DNA from: an uncultured bacterium
GTDB taxonomy: Bacteria > Hydrogenedentota > Hydrogenedentia > Hydrogenedentales > CAILVY01
Assembly: GCA_937951485.1 (NCBI GenBank)
Contig: CALEDJ010000041.1
Coordinates: 1-47,691, forward strand
Reading direction: 5' to 3'
DNA length: 47,691 nucleotides
Part shown: piece by piece, positions 26,367-35,729 of the stretch
Numbering within the stretch: position 1 is the stretch's first letter
Layout: every line of letters starts with the position of its first letter
Translations under genes and position numbers: made by a program
The notes under the pieces: generated by a model
Databases searched by the model: none
Told to the model about the DNA's origin: nothing
Seen by the model: only the letters and a program-made list of their open reading frames with translations

Positions 26367-27778
26367 GCCGTTTCCTCCGCCTGCTCCGGAAGCAAGGTTC
26401 CTTCCAGCCAGTGCCCGCGATGTCCGGTGACCCGCACGCGCACGAGTTCGCCGACTTCCAATGCCCCGCCGCGCACGCTGATGGCGCGGTAGCCGTCCGT
26501 GCGTCCGTTCATCAGGGCGCTGTCGCGCGGATGCGCGCCGTCAATCAGTACCTCCTGGACGCTGCCGCACAGGGCGCGCTGGCTTTCCTCGTTGATGCGG
26601 TCCTGCAGGGCGATGACACGCGCGAGACGTTCCTCCTTCACTTCGCGCGGCACGTCATCGGGCATTTCCGCCGCCGGCGTGCCGGGACGCGGCGAGTATT
26701 TGAATGGAAAAACCTGGCTGAACCGGACGGTTTTCAGCGCGTGCAGGGTCTGTTCAAAATCAGTTTCGCTTTCTGTCGGGAAACCGACGATGAGGTCAGT
26801 GGAGACCTCGACGTGGGGGATGACCCGGCGCAGATAATGGATTTTTTCCAAGTAGTCCGCCAGCGTGTGGTTGCGGCGCATCAGTTTCAGGATACGGTCC
26901 GACCCCGCCTGAAACGGCAGATGGAGATGTTTGCAGATGTTCCGGCGCTCCGCCATGAGATCAGAGAGCCGGTTGTTCCAGTCCTTGGGATGCGGCGAAG
27001 TGAAGCGAATTCGCAGCAGCCCCTCGATCTGCGACACCGCGTCGAGCAGTTCAGGAAAGCGGTAGCCGTCGCCCGCGCGGTAGGAATTCACGTTCTGCCC
27101 GAGTAGCCAGATTTCCTTTGCGCCCCCTTCCACCAGGCTGCGCGCTTCCCGAAGAATATTCCCAGGCTCGCGCGAGACCTCGCGCCCGCGTGTATGCGGC
27201 ACGATGCAGAACGTGCAGAGGTTGTTGCAGCCCTTTGTAATCGCCACATACGCCTTCACCCCCTCGACATGGCCGCGTTCCACCCACTCTTCGGGGATGA
27301 AGTTCTGGATGCGGCGCGTACGCGGCAGCCACTTCGTTTCGCAAACCCGTTCGCCCCGGCGCACCGCCGCCAGCATCTCGGGCAACCGGAAATAGTTGTC
27401 CGGGCCGAAGACCATGTCCACGGTCTTTTCTCGCGCCAGCAGGCGCTCGCCTTCCTGCTGGGCGACGCAGCCCGCCACGCCGATAATCAGGCCGGGATGG
27501 GCGCGTTTCCAGGTGCGGGCCGCGCCCAGATAACTGTAAACTTTATTTTCGGGATTGTGCCGAACCGAACAGGTGTTCAGCAGAATCAGCGTGGCTTCTT
27601 CCGGATGGTCGGTGAATTCATAGCCTTCCTGGCGCAGAATTTCCATCATCCGGAAACTGTCATGCTCGTTCATTTGACAGCCGAAAGTCTTGATATGCGC
27701 TTTCTTGTCCATGAATTGCGGGGTAATCCCTTGAGCGTCCGGAGGCCGCAGCGCATTTCCTGCCGCGTTGGCGGACAT
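26330..27778 (-). CDS. miaB: tRNA-2-methylthio-N6-dimethylallyladenosine synthase
   Basis: A 482-residue radical-SAM enzyme adding a methylthio group to i6A37 of tRNA. The UPF0004 Cys residues are in TFGCQMNEHDS (the MiaB hallmark), NTCSVR and AGCVAQQEG. The radical-SAM motif is GCNNLCTFCIVPHTRGRE. LGQNVNSY, HLPFQAGSDRIL and DLIVGFPTE follow, and the C-terminus is a TRAM RNA-binding domain (about 405-470). The start may be ATG 27778 or the internal Met at 27712. A promoter at 27806-27835 predicts a transcript beginning about 20 nt before 27778, which favours the longer form. The stop lies inside mtaB. Confidence 0.93.
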   Translation of the reverse strand: MSANAAGNALRPPDAQGITPQFMDKKAHIKTFGCQMNEHDSFRMMEILRQEGYEFTDHPEEATLILLNTCSVRHNPENKVYSYLGAARTWKRAHPGLIIGVAGCVAQQEGERLLAREKTVDMVFGPDNYFRLPEMLAAVRRGERVCETKWLPRTRRIQNFIPEEWVERGHVEGVKAYVAITKGCNNLCTFCIVPHTRGREVSREPGNILREARSLVEGGAKEIWLLGQNVNSYRAGDGYRFPELLDAVSQIEGLLRIRFTSPHPKDWNNRLSDLMAERRNICKHLHLPFQAGSDRILKLMRRNHTLADYLEKIHYLRRVIPHVEVSTDLIVGFPTESETDFEQTLHALKTVRFSQVFPFKYSPRPGTPAAEMPDDVPREVKEERLARVIALQDRINEESQRALCGSVQEVLIDGAHPRDSALMNGRTDGYRAISVRGGALEVGELVRVRVTGHRGHWLEGTLLPEQAEETACAPQFTPSDAA

Positions 27779-27805
27779 GTTATGGTGACTATCACAGGCG
27801 AAATA

Positions 27806-27835
27806 AGTATATCATTCCCGGATTCCGGCTCACAA
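27806..27835 (-). promoter_or_regulatory. Promoter of the miaB-mtaB unit
   Basis: On the minus strand TTGTGA (27830-27835), an 18-bp spacer and TATACT (27806-27811) precede the miaB start by about 28 bp. It lies in the 98-bp gap shared with the divergent M16 protease gene. Confidence 0.5.
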
Positions 27836-27876
27836 AGCCTTGTCGGTTTTTGAACTGTATCAGTATGGAGAACAAC

Positions 27877-30804
27877 ATGACATTCGCAAAACCTTCCGAA
27901 GTCGGCACAGTTTTTTTTCTTGCTGCGATGGCAGCGGTCTGCGTGGCGGCGGTCGCCGGCGACCCGGGCTATCGCCTGGTGCGCGCTCCCAATCCCGATG
28001 ACCCCATGCAGGCGTTCATCTACCGGCTGGACAACGGCCTGGAGGTGCACATCACCGAGAACCGCGAAGCGCCGCGTTTCTATGCGGAACTCGCCGTGCG
28101 CGCGGGCAGCAAGAACGACCCGCCGGAAACCACCGGCCTCGCGCATTATTTCGAGCACCTGATGTTCAAGGGCAGCGAACGGCTGGGCACGCTGGATTAC
28201 GAAAAGGAAAAGCCGCTGCTGGACCGCATCGAGGAACTGTATGAATTGCATTTCCGGGAGACAGACCCGGCGAAACGCCGGGAGATTTACGCGGAGATTG
28301 ACCGCGTCGCGCAGGAAGCCGCGCAGTACGCCGTGCCCAACGAACTGGACCGCCTGTACTCCGCCATGGGCGGCGACGGGCTGAATGCCCATACCTGGCT
28401 TGAGGAAACCGTGTACAAGGTGGACCTGCCCGCGAACCGGCTGCGGCAATGGGCGCTGATCGAAGCGGATCGCTTCGCAGCGCCGGTCTTTCGTCTGTTT
28501 CCGACCGAACTGGAGACAGTGTATGAAGAAAAGAACCGGTCCATGGACAACAAGGGCCGTATCATTTATGAGGCGGTAAATCAGTTGTTGTTCAAGAAAC
28601 ATCCCTATGGGCAACAGACCACCCTCGGCGATCCGGAGCATTTGAAGAACCCGTCAATCAGGAACATCACGCGATTTTTCGAGCAGTGGTATGTCCCGGA
28701 AAACATGGCCATATTCATTTCCGGCGACATCCGCCCCGACGAAGCCATTACAGTCATCGCCGAACATTTCAACGCCCTGCCCCGGCGCTCGCCGCCAAAG
28801 CAAAAGAAATGGAAAGACCCCAAGCCCAGGGGTCGAGAGTTCGTGGAGGTGTCGTTTGAGGCTGAGGAATTCGTGTTGCTCGCCTTTCGCACGGTGAAGC
28901 GGTCACACAAGGACGCCGAGGCCCTGCAGATGCTGGACATGATCCTTGACAACGCCACTGCCGGCCTTATCAATCTGAACCTGAACCAGCGACAGCGGGT
29001 GCGGCATGCAGGCGCTGCTCAAATGCAGTTGAACGACTATGGCGTGCAGTATCTCTACGGCATTCCCAAAGACGGGCAGACCCTGGAGGAAGTGGAGCAG
29101 TTGCTTCTGGAACAACTGGAAATCATCAAGCGGGGCGAAATCGAGGATTGGATCATCCCCGCGATCATCAACGACTTCAAGAAAAACGAAAAGGCGGCGC
29201 TGGAATCCAATGTATCTCGCGTGTCCATGATGTGCCGCGCCTGGCTGGGATATCAGAGTTGGGATCATGCATTGCAATACATTGCCCGCATGGAACGCAT
29301 TGCCAAGAAGGATGTGGTGCGTGTCGCACGCAAGTATTTTCAGGGAGAGTATGTCGCCGGATTCCGGCGGGATGCCCCGCACAGCCCCATGGTCGTCGAG
29401 AAACCGCCAATTACGCCTGTCGAGATAGACCCCACGCGGCAGTCCTCTTTTGCGAGTGAAATACTTGCCTTGTCCGTGGAGCCCATCGAACCGGTTTTCG
29501 TGGACCCGGAAAAAGATTTTCAGAGGATTGAAGACGAACACGGAGTCACCGTCTACCACGCGCCGAATCCGATCAACGACATCTTCACTTTCAGCATCGC
29601 CGTGGAATTCGGCAGCCATCAGGACAACATGATCGCGCCCGCCGTGCAGTTGCTGGAGAAATCCGGCACCGATCGCTTATCGGCGGAAGACCTGCAGAAG
29701 GAATGGTATAAACTCGGCACGAATTTCGGCATCGGCGCCGGGGATAACCAGACCACCATCACCTTGTCGGGGCTGGATGAAAATTTCGAGGCCTCGCTGG
29801 CGCTGTTGATGGAGGTGCTCCGCACGCCTGCCGCGCCGCCGGAGACGCTGGAGCAATTGAAACGCATCATCCTGGTGCAGCGCGCCGACGCCAAAAAACA
29901 GGCGGAGAGCATTTCCAGCGCGCTTATTCAGTTCAACCGCTATGGACAGGATTCCTATTTCCTGCGCATGCTGCCCGACGCCGCCATCCTGGAATTGACG
30001 GTTGACCAACTGCACGGGCTGACGCGTCGCCTGCTGGATTACAAGCACACCGTCAGTTATACGGGCACGCTGCCGATGGACCGCGTGCTCGCCCTGTTGC
30101 GGCAATACAATCCAGTGGATGCCCCCCTCGCGGACCCGCCGCCCTACCGTTACCTGAAAGCACGGCGGCCTGGCCAGACCGAGGTCTATCTTTTCGACAA
30201 GGAGATGGCCCAGTCCCATATTCGCATCGAATTTGGCGGCGTAGAATATGACGAAACGCTTGTCCCGGCTATTGAGTTGTTCAACGACTACTTCGGTCTG
30301 GGCATGGCCGCCGTCGTCTTCCAGGAACTGCGCGAAGCGCGCGGCCTCGCATATGTCGCTGGCGCCCGTTATCTCACCGGCTATCGCGCCGGCGATGAAA
30401 ACCTGATGATCGGCGTCATCCAGACGCAGACCGACAAAACCATCGAAGCCGCCGAGGCGTTCATTGCGCTCTTGGACCGGATGCCCGTGTCACAGGAGCG
30501 CTTCGCCGCCGCGCGCGAGGCGATCATCAACCAATACCGCACCGGAAAGATCGGTTTTCGGGGTATTCTGGGCGCTGTGCAGGCGTGGAGACGTCTTCAA
30601 GTGCCCATTGATCCCCGTGTGCAACGCTACGCAGCGATCAGAAACAGCGACCTGGCCATGCTCGTCGGTTTCTTCGAGGAACACATTGCAGGCAGGCCGA
30701 AACTCATTTCACTGGTCGGTGAAAAGGCGCGGATGGACCTGGATGCGCTGAAGAATATCGGCCCCATCCGCGAAGTGGGTTTGGACGATATTTTTGTGAA
30801 ATAA
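27877..30804 (+). CDS. Secreted M16 (pitrilysin/insulinase-family) zinc protease, two-unit form
   Basis: A 975-residue exported protease with a signal peptide (residues 10-28). The N-terminal catalytic unit has the inverted zinc motif HYFEH (H90, E93, H94), a long charged insertion (about 104-165), and the distal zinc Glu near E217 (TVYEEKN). The C-terminal half is the partner unit without HxxEH, ending in the conserved R/Y motif (LREARGLAYVAGARY). Such enzymes form a clamshell and degrade peptides in the periplasm. I chose ATG 27877 because GGAG (27867-27870) lies 6 nt upstream. ATG 27865 and TTG 27850 are in frame but unsupported. A second exported protease gene follows 58 bp later. Confidence 0.9.
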   Translation: MTFAKPSEVGTVFFLAAMAAVCVAAVAGDPGYRLVRAPNPDDPMQAFIYRLDNGLEVHITENREAPRFYAELAVRAGSKNDPPETTGLAHYFEHLMFKGSERLGTLDYEKEKPLLDRIEELYELHFRETDPAKRREIYAEIDRVAQEAAQYAVPNELDRLYSAMGGDGLNAHTWLEETVYKVDLPANRLRQWALIEADRFAAPVFRLFPTELETVYEEKNRSMDNKGRIIYEAVNQLLFKKHPYGQQTTLGDPEHLKNPSIRNITRFFEQWYVPENMAIFISGDIRPDEAITVIAEHFNALPRRSPPKQKKWKDPKPRGREFVEVSFEAEEFVLLAFRTVKRSHKDAEALQMLDMILDNATAGLINLNLNQRQRVRHAGAAQMQLNDYGVQYLYGIPKDGQTLEEVEQLLLEQLEIIKRGEIEDWIIPAIINDFKKNEKAALESNVSRVSMMCRAWLGYQSWDHALQYIARMERIAKKDVVRVARKYFQGEYVAGFRRDAPHSPMVVEKPPITPVEIDPTRQSSFASEILALSVEPIEPVFVDPEKDFQRIEDEHGVTVYHAPNPINDIFTFSIAVEFGSHQDNMIAPAVQLLEKSGTDRLSAEDLQKEWYKLGTNFGIGAGDNQTTITLSGLDENFEASLALLMEVLRTPAAPPETLEQLKRIILVQRADAKKQAESISSALIQFNRYGQDSYFLRMLPDAAILELTVDQLHGLTRRLLDYKHTVSYTGTLPMDRVLALLRQYNPVDAPLADPPPYRYLKARRPGQTEVYLFDKEMAQSHIRIEFGGVEYDETLVPAIELFNDYFGLGMAAVVFQELREARGLAYVAGARYLTGYRAGDENLMIGVIQTQTDKTIEAAEAFIALLDRMPVSQERFAAAREAIINQYRTGKIGFRGILGAVQAWRRLQVPIDPRVQRYAAIRNSDLAMLVGFFEEHIAGRPKLISLVGEKARMDLDALKNIGPIREVGLDDIFVK

Positions 30805-30862
30805 AGAATCGTAGCAATTGCCTCAAAGCCCTAAGCGCGATGAAAACAGAAGGATCACAACG

Positions 30863-32587
30863 ATGAACAGATTATTGGCCGCCTTGTTATTTGCGCTGTC
30901 TTACGGTGTCGCGTTGCCCGCCCATGCGGAATGGGTGGCCTTGGTCATGCCGCATTACGGCGTGGAACTCATTGACACAACGGACCCCGCGAAGTGGATC
31001 AAGACGACGCCAGATGAAATATTCACGGCGCACGGAATCACCTTCAACCTGGACTTCGAGGACCCGGATGGCTTTGGATTCAATGATACACTGCTGGGCG
31101 AAGCAAGACGCGAGCGCTTGAAGGATGTGCTCGAGTATGTTGCCGAGACGCTCAACATGAGCGGCGAACTCGACATGAAAGTGAACGTGTCGGAAACCAA
31201 TCCGGGCGGCCCGCTGGCGTTCGCGGGATCGGTGTATCCGTTGCTTGCCGGTTTTCACGATGCAAGTAGTTTCATTCGGTTGAACACGGGCGCAAAACCA
31301 TACGCCGGCTTTCCGGAAATTGAGTTGACGGTGAACTTTTATTACAACTGGCATCTGGGCACGGACAATCCGCCATCGAACAAGGTGGATTTCTTTTCGG
31401 TAATGCTCCACGAGATGACCCATGGTTTGGGCTTTACCACGCTCTCCACCAATACCGGCGCCAGCATGACCGTCCCCGGCGCGTATACCAGATTCGACCA
31501 GTTCATGGTGCGGCGCAGCGAAGCGCGTTACCTCTTCGAAGATGCGCCGCCCGCTTTCGCCGGTACACCCAATGATTTGATCAGCGGTGACCTGGGTTTC
31601 AATGGCGATACAGCGTTCACTAACTACGGGCAGGGCATTGTGCCCCCCTTGTATGCGCCGAATCCGTTCCTGGTGGGCAGCAGTCTCCAGCATTGGGATA
31701 CGGGGCATATCGTCGGCGGGGCGGTCATGGAGCATCAATTTGCGCCGGGCCAATCCAAGCGCAGTTATTCTCCCTTGGATGTCGGCGCATTGGTGGACCT
31801 GGGTTATGCAAACGCTTCGGTGATAGATTTGCCGTGGTGCGGATTGCAGTCGTTCGCCATCACGCAGCCCACGGGAAATTTCACGGTGTCGCCAGGGCAA
31901 CAGGCGACCATCGCGCTGCGCGCGTCCGTGACATTCGACCATAATGTGGATTGCCGGGAATCGGACGTGCTCGTGACGTACTATATCAACACGCAGAAAG
32001 TGGGGGAATCCCCGGACAGGACGGGCGGATTCCCGGTAAGCATTCAGCGGGGCGCGGGGACCTATAATCTTCTTGCCGAAGCCAAAGTGATGCAGACGGG
32101 GGAGACAATGACTGCCTCCAAGTCCTTCAGCGTCACTGAGGCGCCCGCCTTGGCAGTGACGCCAAGCGCAAGCACCGGCCTGATCTTTCCCGACGTGGTC
32201 GTAGGCGGCGCGGCGGACCGGAACGTGACTGTGCAGAACACCGGCGGCACTGCGGTATCGGGCACGGCCACCGTCGGCGCGGGGCCATTTGCATTCAGCG
32301 ATGGCACGAAAGTGAAGGATTTCTTGCTGAATCCCGGCGCATCTGCATCATTTGCGGTGCGGTTCAGCCCAACGCGCAAGGCCCTGGAGAATTCCACGCT
32401 GACCATCACCAGCGATCCTTCCGGAGCAATCACCCTCGCGCTGAAAGGCAACGGCATTCAAACGGGCGCGTTCAGTTGCGGCGCAAGTGATGCGTCGCCG
32501 GGCGCAGCAGACGGCTTTGTCGTCGCGCTGATGTTTATCGCCCTGCTTGTCACCTCGCGCCGCCGCGCGATCCGATGCAATTGGTGA
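30863..32587 (+). CDS. Secreted metzincin (leishmanolysin/M8-like) protease with choice-of-anchor D domain and C-terminal sorting tail
   Basis: A 574-residue exported protein with a signal peptide at residues 1-22. The zinc site is HEMTHGLGF (H183, E184, H187). The usual third His within that motif is absent. A later LQHWD and VMEHQF look like the distant third ligand and Met-turn seen in leishmanolysins. Residues about 440-530 form a choice-of-anchor D (HYDIN-like) beta domain. The C-terminus has a Cys-Gly segment (FSCGASDASPG), a hydrophobic helix (FVVALMFIALLV) and basic residues (RRRAIR), the tripartite layout of MYXO/Synerg-CTERM-type sorting signals. AGAAGGA lies 8 nt before ATG 30863. 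Confidence 0.75.
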   Translation: MNRLLAALLFALSYGVALPAHAEWVALVMPHYGVELIDTTDPAKWIKTTPDEIFTAHGITFNLDFEDPDGFGFNDTLLGEARRERLKDVLEYVAETLNMSGELDMKVNVSETNPGGPLAFAGSVYPLLAGFHDASSFIRLNTGAKPYAGFPEIELTVNFYYNWHLGTDNPPSNKVDFFSVMLHEMTHGLGFTTLSTNTGASMTVPGAYTRFDQFMVRRSEARYLFEDAPPAFAGTPNDLISGDLGFNGDTAFTNYGQGIVPPLYAPNPFLVGSSLQHWDTGHIVGGAVMEHQFAPGQSKRSYSPLDVGALVDLGYANASVIDLPWCGLQSFAITQPTGNFTVSPGQQATIALRASVTFDHNVDCRESDVLVTYYINTQKVGESPDRTGGFPVSIQRGAGTYNLLAEAKVMQTGETMTASKSFSVTEAPALAVTPSASTGLIFPDVVVGGAADRNVTVQNTGGTAVSGTATVGAGPFAFSDGTKVKDFLLNPGASASFAVRFSPTRKALENSTLTITSDPSGAITLALKGNGIQTGAFSCGASDASPGAADGFVVALMFIALLVTSRRRAIRCNW

Positions 32588-32602
32588 TTGCGAAGGCCGG
32601 TG

Positions 32603-33919
32603 TCAGGGCGTCAGTTTGAACACATAGGCGTGGCGGCAGGGCATGGCGTCAATGTGGAGCGCGGGGGGGACGACGCGCACCGTGTTGCCGCTGACGGCCA
32701 TCGCGAGGGGCTGATCATGCCCGAGCATTGTTGCCGTCTTCGGGGAGAATCCGACAGGCGTCTCGATGACCAGTTCCGGGTGCGGCCATTTCAGGCAGAT
32801 GGCATAGACAGCGCCGTCCTTGGTCGTGAATCGTACATCTTCCATTTTCGGCGCGTCTTTCCAGGGCTGTGTGCCGTAAATGGCCTCGCCGTTCACCTCC
32901 AGCCAGGCGCCCATGTCCAGCAGCCGTTCCTCCATGATCTCCGGGATGCGCCCGTCCGCCGTCGGGCCGATGTCGAGCAGGAGATTCCCGCCCCGGCTCA
33001 CGTTGTCAATCAGCAAATGCAGCAGTTCCGTCGCGCTGCGGTAACATTCCGCGGTTTCGTTGCGGTTGTAGCCGAAGGATCGGCCCATGCCCTGGCATTC
33101 CTCAAAACGGCCCATGCTTATCAGTCGCCCTTCCGGGATGTGGCCGTATTCCGGGGTGGCGAAACCGCCGTGGCGGTTTCGGGTTTCCTTGCCCCACCTG
33201 TCGTTGATGACGATGTCCTCGGGGGCGGAGGATTCATTGAAGAGCCACGCGATGAATTCCGTGCTGCGCCACGTGTCGCTGGGGTGGTCCCATTCGCCGT
33301 CCGGCCAGAAGATGTCCGGCTTGTAACGTTCGACAAGGTCCTTCATTTGCGGCAGCATGTGCTGGTCCACATAGCGGTGCACATCCGCACGGTAGATGGG
33401 GTTGTACCATTCATAAAAGGAGTAGTAAAAACCGATGCGCAACCCCCGCCTGCGTACTGCTTCCACAAGGTCGCCCGCCAGATCGCGGTGCGGTCCGATG
33501 TCCACGGCGTTCCAGTTCCAACTTTCCGCGCTGGGCCACATGCAGAATCCGTCGTGATGCTTGGAGGTTTTCACCACATATTTCGCGCCCGATCGCGCAA
33601 AAATATCCGCCCAATGGTCCGGGTCATAGAGTTCCGCCTTGAACATGGGCGCGAAGTCCTGGTACTGAAACTTCGCGCCGTAGGTCTTCTCGTGAAACTT
33701 CCAAGTTTCCCCGTCCTTGTTCTGCATGTGATTCCAATACCACTCGGAATAGGTGGTCTTCGGCGCCCATGCCGGCACGGCATAGACGCCCCAGTGAATG
33801 AAAATGCCGAACTTCGCATCCTCGAACCACTGTGGATTCGGACGGGCATCCAGCGATTCCCATGTGGCCTCATAGGGGGCCGCCGTCGCGGCCATCAAGA
33901 TCAGGGCAATCATCGTCAT
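32603..33919 (-). CDS. Exported GH29 alpha-L-fucosidase
   Basis: A 438-residue glycosidase with a short signal peptide (MTMIALILMAATAAP). GH29 motifs: WFEDAKFGIFIHWGVYAVPA, the substrate-binding pair in TSKHHDGFCMWPS (H121, H122), GFYYSFYEW, and PDIFWPDGEWD with the catalytic nucleophile D207. NVSRGGNLLLDIGP follows. It hydrolyses terminal alpha-L-fucose. Only a short beta-sandwich follows the barrel. I chose ATG 33919 because AAGGAG lies 7 nt upstream; the frame is open further, but that part overlaps another small gene. A GH95 fucosidase on the same strand lies 3.5 kb to the right. Confidence 0.92.
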   Translation of the reverse strand: MTMIALILMAATAAPYEATWESLDARPNPQWFEDAKFGIFIHWGVYAVPAWAPKTTYSEWYWNHMQNKDGETWKFHEKTYGAKFQYQDFAPMFKAELYDPDHWADIFARSGAKYVVKTSKHHDGFCMWPSAESWNWNAVDIGPHRDLAGDLVEAVRRRGLRIGFYYSFYEWYNPIYRADVHRYVDQHMLPQMKDLVERYKPDIFWPDGEWDHPSDTWRSTEFIAWLFNESSAPEDIVINDRWGKETRNRHGGFATPEYGHIPEGRLISMGRFEECQGMGRSFGYNRNETAECYRSATELLHLLIDNVSRGGNLLLDIGPTADGRIPEIMEERLLDMGAWLEVNGEAIYGTQPWKDAPKMEDVRFTTKDGAVYAICLKWPHPELVIETPVGFSPKTATMLGHDQPLAMAVSGNTVRVVPPALHIDAMPCRHAYVFKLTP

Positions 33920-33932
33920 CGCGTTTCTCCTT

Positions 33933-34187
33933 CTACTCGCCGAGAATTTCGACGCGCGCCTTATAACCAAGTTGATGGAGCAATTTCTCACAATCCTTCC
34001 AGGCCAATCCGAAGTTGCGCACATCGGCGACGCCCAGCCGCGCAAGCACCTCGGCAAGTCCCCCGGTGTGTTCTTCGGCCAAGTCGCCTTCCATGAGCGC
34101 GCACTCCGCCCAGTCCGCCCACTCATCAACACATGTTTCATGCCGCAGACAGGCCCAAGTTTTTTGGGGATGTCCCATTTGTAACAC
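33933..34187 (-). CDS. Small hypothetical protein or gene remnant upstream of the GH29 gene
   Basis: An 84-codon frame, GTG start, ending 13 nt before the fucosidase ATG; its stop precedes the fucosidase ribosome site. The last 60 codons have the GC-rich third positions of genuine genes in the window, and the sequence looks globular (LAEVLARLGVADVRNFGLAW, then CEKLLHQLGYKARVEILGE). The first 20 codons look poorer. It could be a small protein co-transcribed with the fucosidase or the tail of a truncated gene. I recognise no family. Confidence 0.4.
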   Translation of the reverse strand: MLQMGHPQKTWACLRHETCVDEWADWAECALMEGDLAEEHTGGLAEVLARLGVADVRNFGLAWKDCEKLLHQLGYKARVEILGE

Positions 34188-34198
34188 GCATGATTATT

Positions 34199-34414
34199 TC
34201 ACATTACGATGTCCGTATCTATGGGATATTTCTCATGCGCTTCAATGAGTTCTCCTATCTAATTATAGATTTCCTGACGAAAGGATACAATCCGTTCATC
34301 CTTGTCAACCTCTTTGATGTAAACTGCGCGCCACTTCAAGCATCCAGATACTGTGCGCGAAACGCGGACGCTCAAATCTCTGTAGACAATGGTGTATTCC
34401 ATCTCCCTTGGCAT
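34199..34414 (-). pseudogene. 72-codon frame interrupted by an in-frame TAG
   Basis: From ATG 34414 the minus strand reads MPREMEYTIVYRDLSVRV and continues for 51 codons to a TAG at 34259-34261. In the same frame it continues GELIEAHEKYPIDTDIVM to a TGA at 34199-34201. Both parts look protein-like (charged, amphipathic). A single-base change of the TAG would restore one small protein. No family recognised. The short frame just upstream (to 34545) also reads protein-like, suggesting a decayed small-gene cluster. Confidence 0.35.
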
Positions 34415-34663
34415 TGATCTGCCTTATAGCAAAACTAGATTGGAGTTATGCTCAGGAAGGGAATAGCGTTGGCGGATCGCACCAGTCACCAGCATCCTAT
34501 TGATTACCTTGTCGTAGACCAATGTGACATAAATAAAGCAGAAATTAATTGACTAAAATAAAATATAAATACGCAATAAATTTATAATAAGAATAAGAAG
34601 ATAAAGAAGTAAGATGCCATAGATTGGCCATTTTCCCTGTTGCCAGGAGGGAAAATTTTCCAC
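34415..34663. other. AT-rich intergenic region
   Basis: Very AT-rich between 34500 and 34620, unlike the surrounding genes. A weak minus-strand frame (about 34425-34545) precedes the interrupted ORF. No RNA gene or strong hairpin is recognised. Confidence 0.4.
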
Positions 34664-34695
34664 TTGACAAGATCGGGGGGGGGAGGGGGTAAAAT
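34664..34695 (+). promoter_or_regulatory. Promoter with a poly-G spacer upstream of prepilin-like copy 3
   Basis: A perfect TTGACA (34664-34669) and TAAAAT (34690-34695) are separated by 20 bp. The spacer contains nine consecutive G (34675-34683), one A, then five G. The predicted start is near 34702, giving a leader of about 28 nt before ATG 34730. The optimum spacer is 17 bp, so slippage of the G run could tune or switch expression. Confidence 0.5.
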
Positions 34696-34729
34696 AGGAA
34701 GTGATGTAAGAATTGAAAGTAAGTCGTAT

Positions 34730-35716
34730 ATGCGCAAGAAAGGCTATAGCCTGGTTGAGTTGCTTGTGTCCCTCTCAATCCTGAGCATGCTTGCAGCCAT
34801 GCTCTTGCCAGCGTTGTCGCGCGCCAGAGAAGCCGCCCGCCGCGCTTCATGTCAGAATAATCTGCGGCAATGGGGTTTGATTTTCAAAATATACGCAACC
34901 GAATCCCGTGCAGCGCTTTGGCCTCCCATGCAAATATATGCGCCAACTCGCCCTAATGATCTTCGCACCATTGCCGCCGGCCCTTGGGTGGCAGCCCTCT
35001 ATCCCGATTATTTTGTGGAAACCAACATCGCCCTCTGTCCTTCCAGCAATATACTGGGAGACCCCACGCTCTTCGATCAAAAAAAGAAGTTCGCACTTGC
35101 GGAACAACCGTGGTTGATTGACATCAGTTATGCATATCTTGGCTGGGTCCTCGATAAAACGAACCGGCCGCTGGCCGCTGCCTCGGATTTTCCTTTCTTG
35201 GTACTGCTCGAAGAGATTCTTGGCCTCAATATGCACCTTGAGGGCAATCAGGTGAACGCCCAGATGGCAGCTGGATTGGAGGCCATCCTGTACCATCATG
35301 CGGCGCCGTCAATATCGCCCATTGTCGCCCAACGTATCTTGGATGAAAACATTCAAAATGTTCGGCCCCATCCACTGACCGGTGAGCCTTTGGGAACTGG
35401 CGCAAGCACAACAATATTTCGCCTCAGAGAAGGTGTTGAACGCCTGCTCGTCACCGATGTCAACAACCCCGCTTCTGCCAAAATGGCTCAGAGCGTAGTG
35501 TGGGTTATGTTTGATCATATCATCAGCAAAGGGCCCACAACGGTTCTTAACCATGCCCCAGGGGGATCAAATGTACTCTATATGGATGGGCATGTCGCTT
35601 TTGTTCCATATCTTCGGGCCGCTTATGGCGAAAATGACGCTAATCAATGGATTCAGCCGGTATCGCCCAGCGTAGGGGAAATGCTGGGCGCTTTGATTGC
35701 GAGCAAAAAAACTTAG
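34730..35716 (+). CDS. Prepilin-type protein with H-X-DG C-terminal motif (DUF1559-like), copy 3
   Basis: A 328-residue exported pseudopilin-like protein. The leader MRKKG precedes [19 protein letters not shown] (Glu at mature position 5), then [20 protein letters not shown]. It shares [19 protein letters not shown] and [17 protein letters not shown] with the two copies at 14.4-16.7 kb, but its leader helix is more divergent. ATG 34730 keeps the canonical leader; the frame is open to 34640 without support, and the ribosome site is weak. A Cys-rich exported protein follows after 13 nt with a very strong ribosome site, so the two are probably in one transcript. Confidence 0.85.
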   Translation: MRKKGYSLVELLVSLSILSMLAAMLLPALSRAREAARRASCQNNLRQWGLIFKIYATESRAALWPPMQIYAPTRPNDLRTIAAGPWVAALYPDYFVETNIALCPSSNILGDPTLFDQKKKFALAEQPWLIDISYAYLGWVLDKTNRPLAAASDFPFLVLLEEILGLNMHLEGNQVNAQMAAGLEAILYHHAAPSISPIVAQRILDENIQNVRPHPLTGEPLGTGASTTIFRLREGVERLLVTDVNNPASAKMAQSVVWVMFDHIISKGPTTVLNHAPGGSNVLYMDGHVAFVPYLRAAYGENDANQWIQPVSPSVGEMLGALIASKKT

Positions 35717-35729
35717 AGGAGGACATCCA

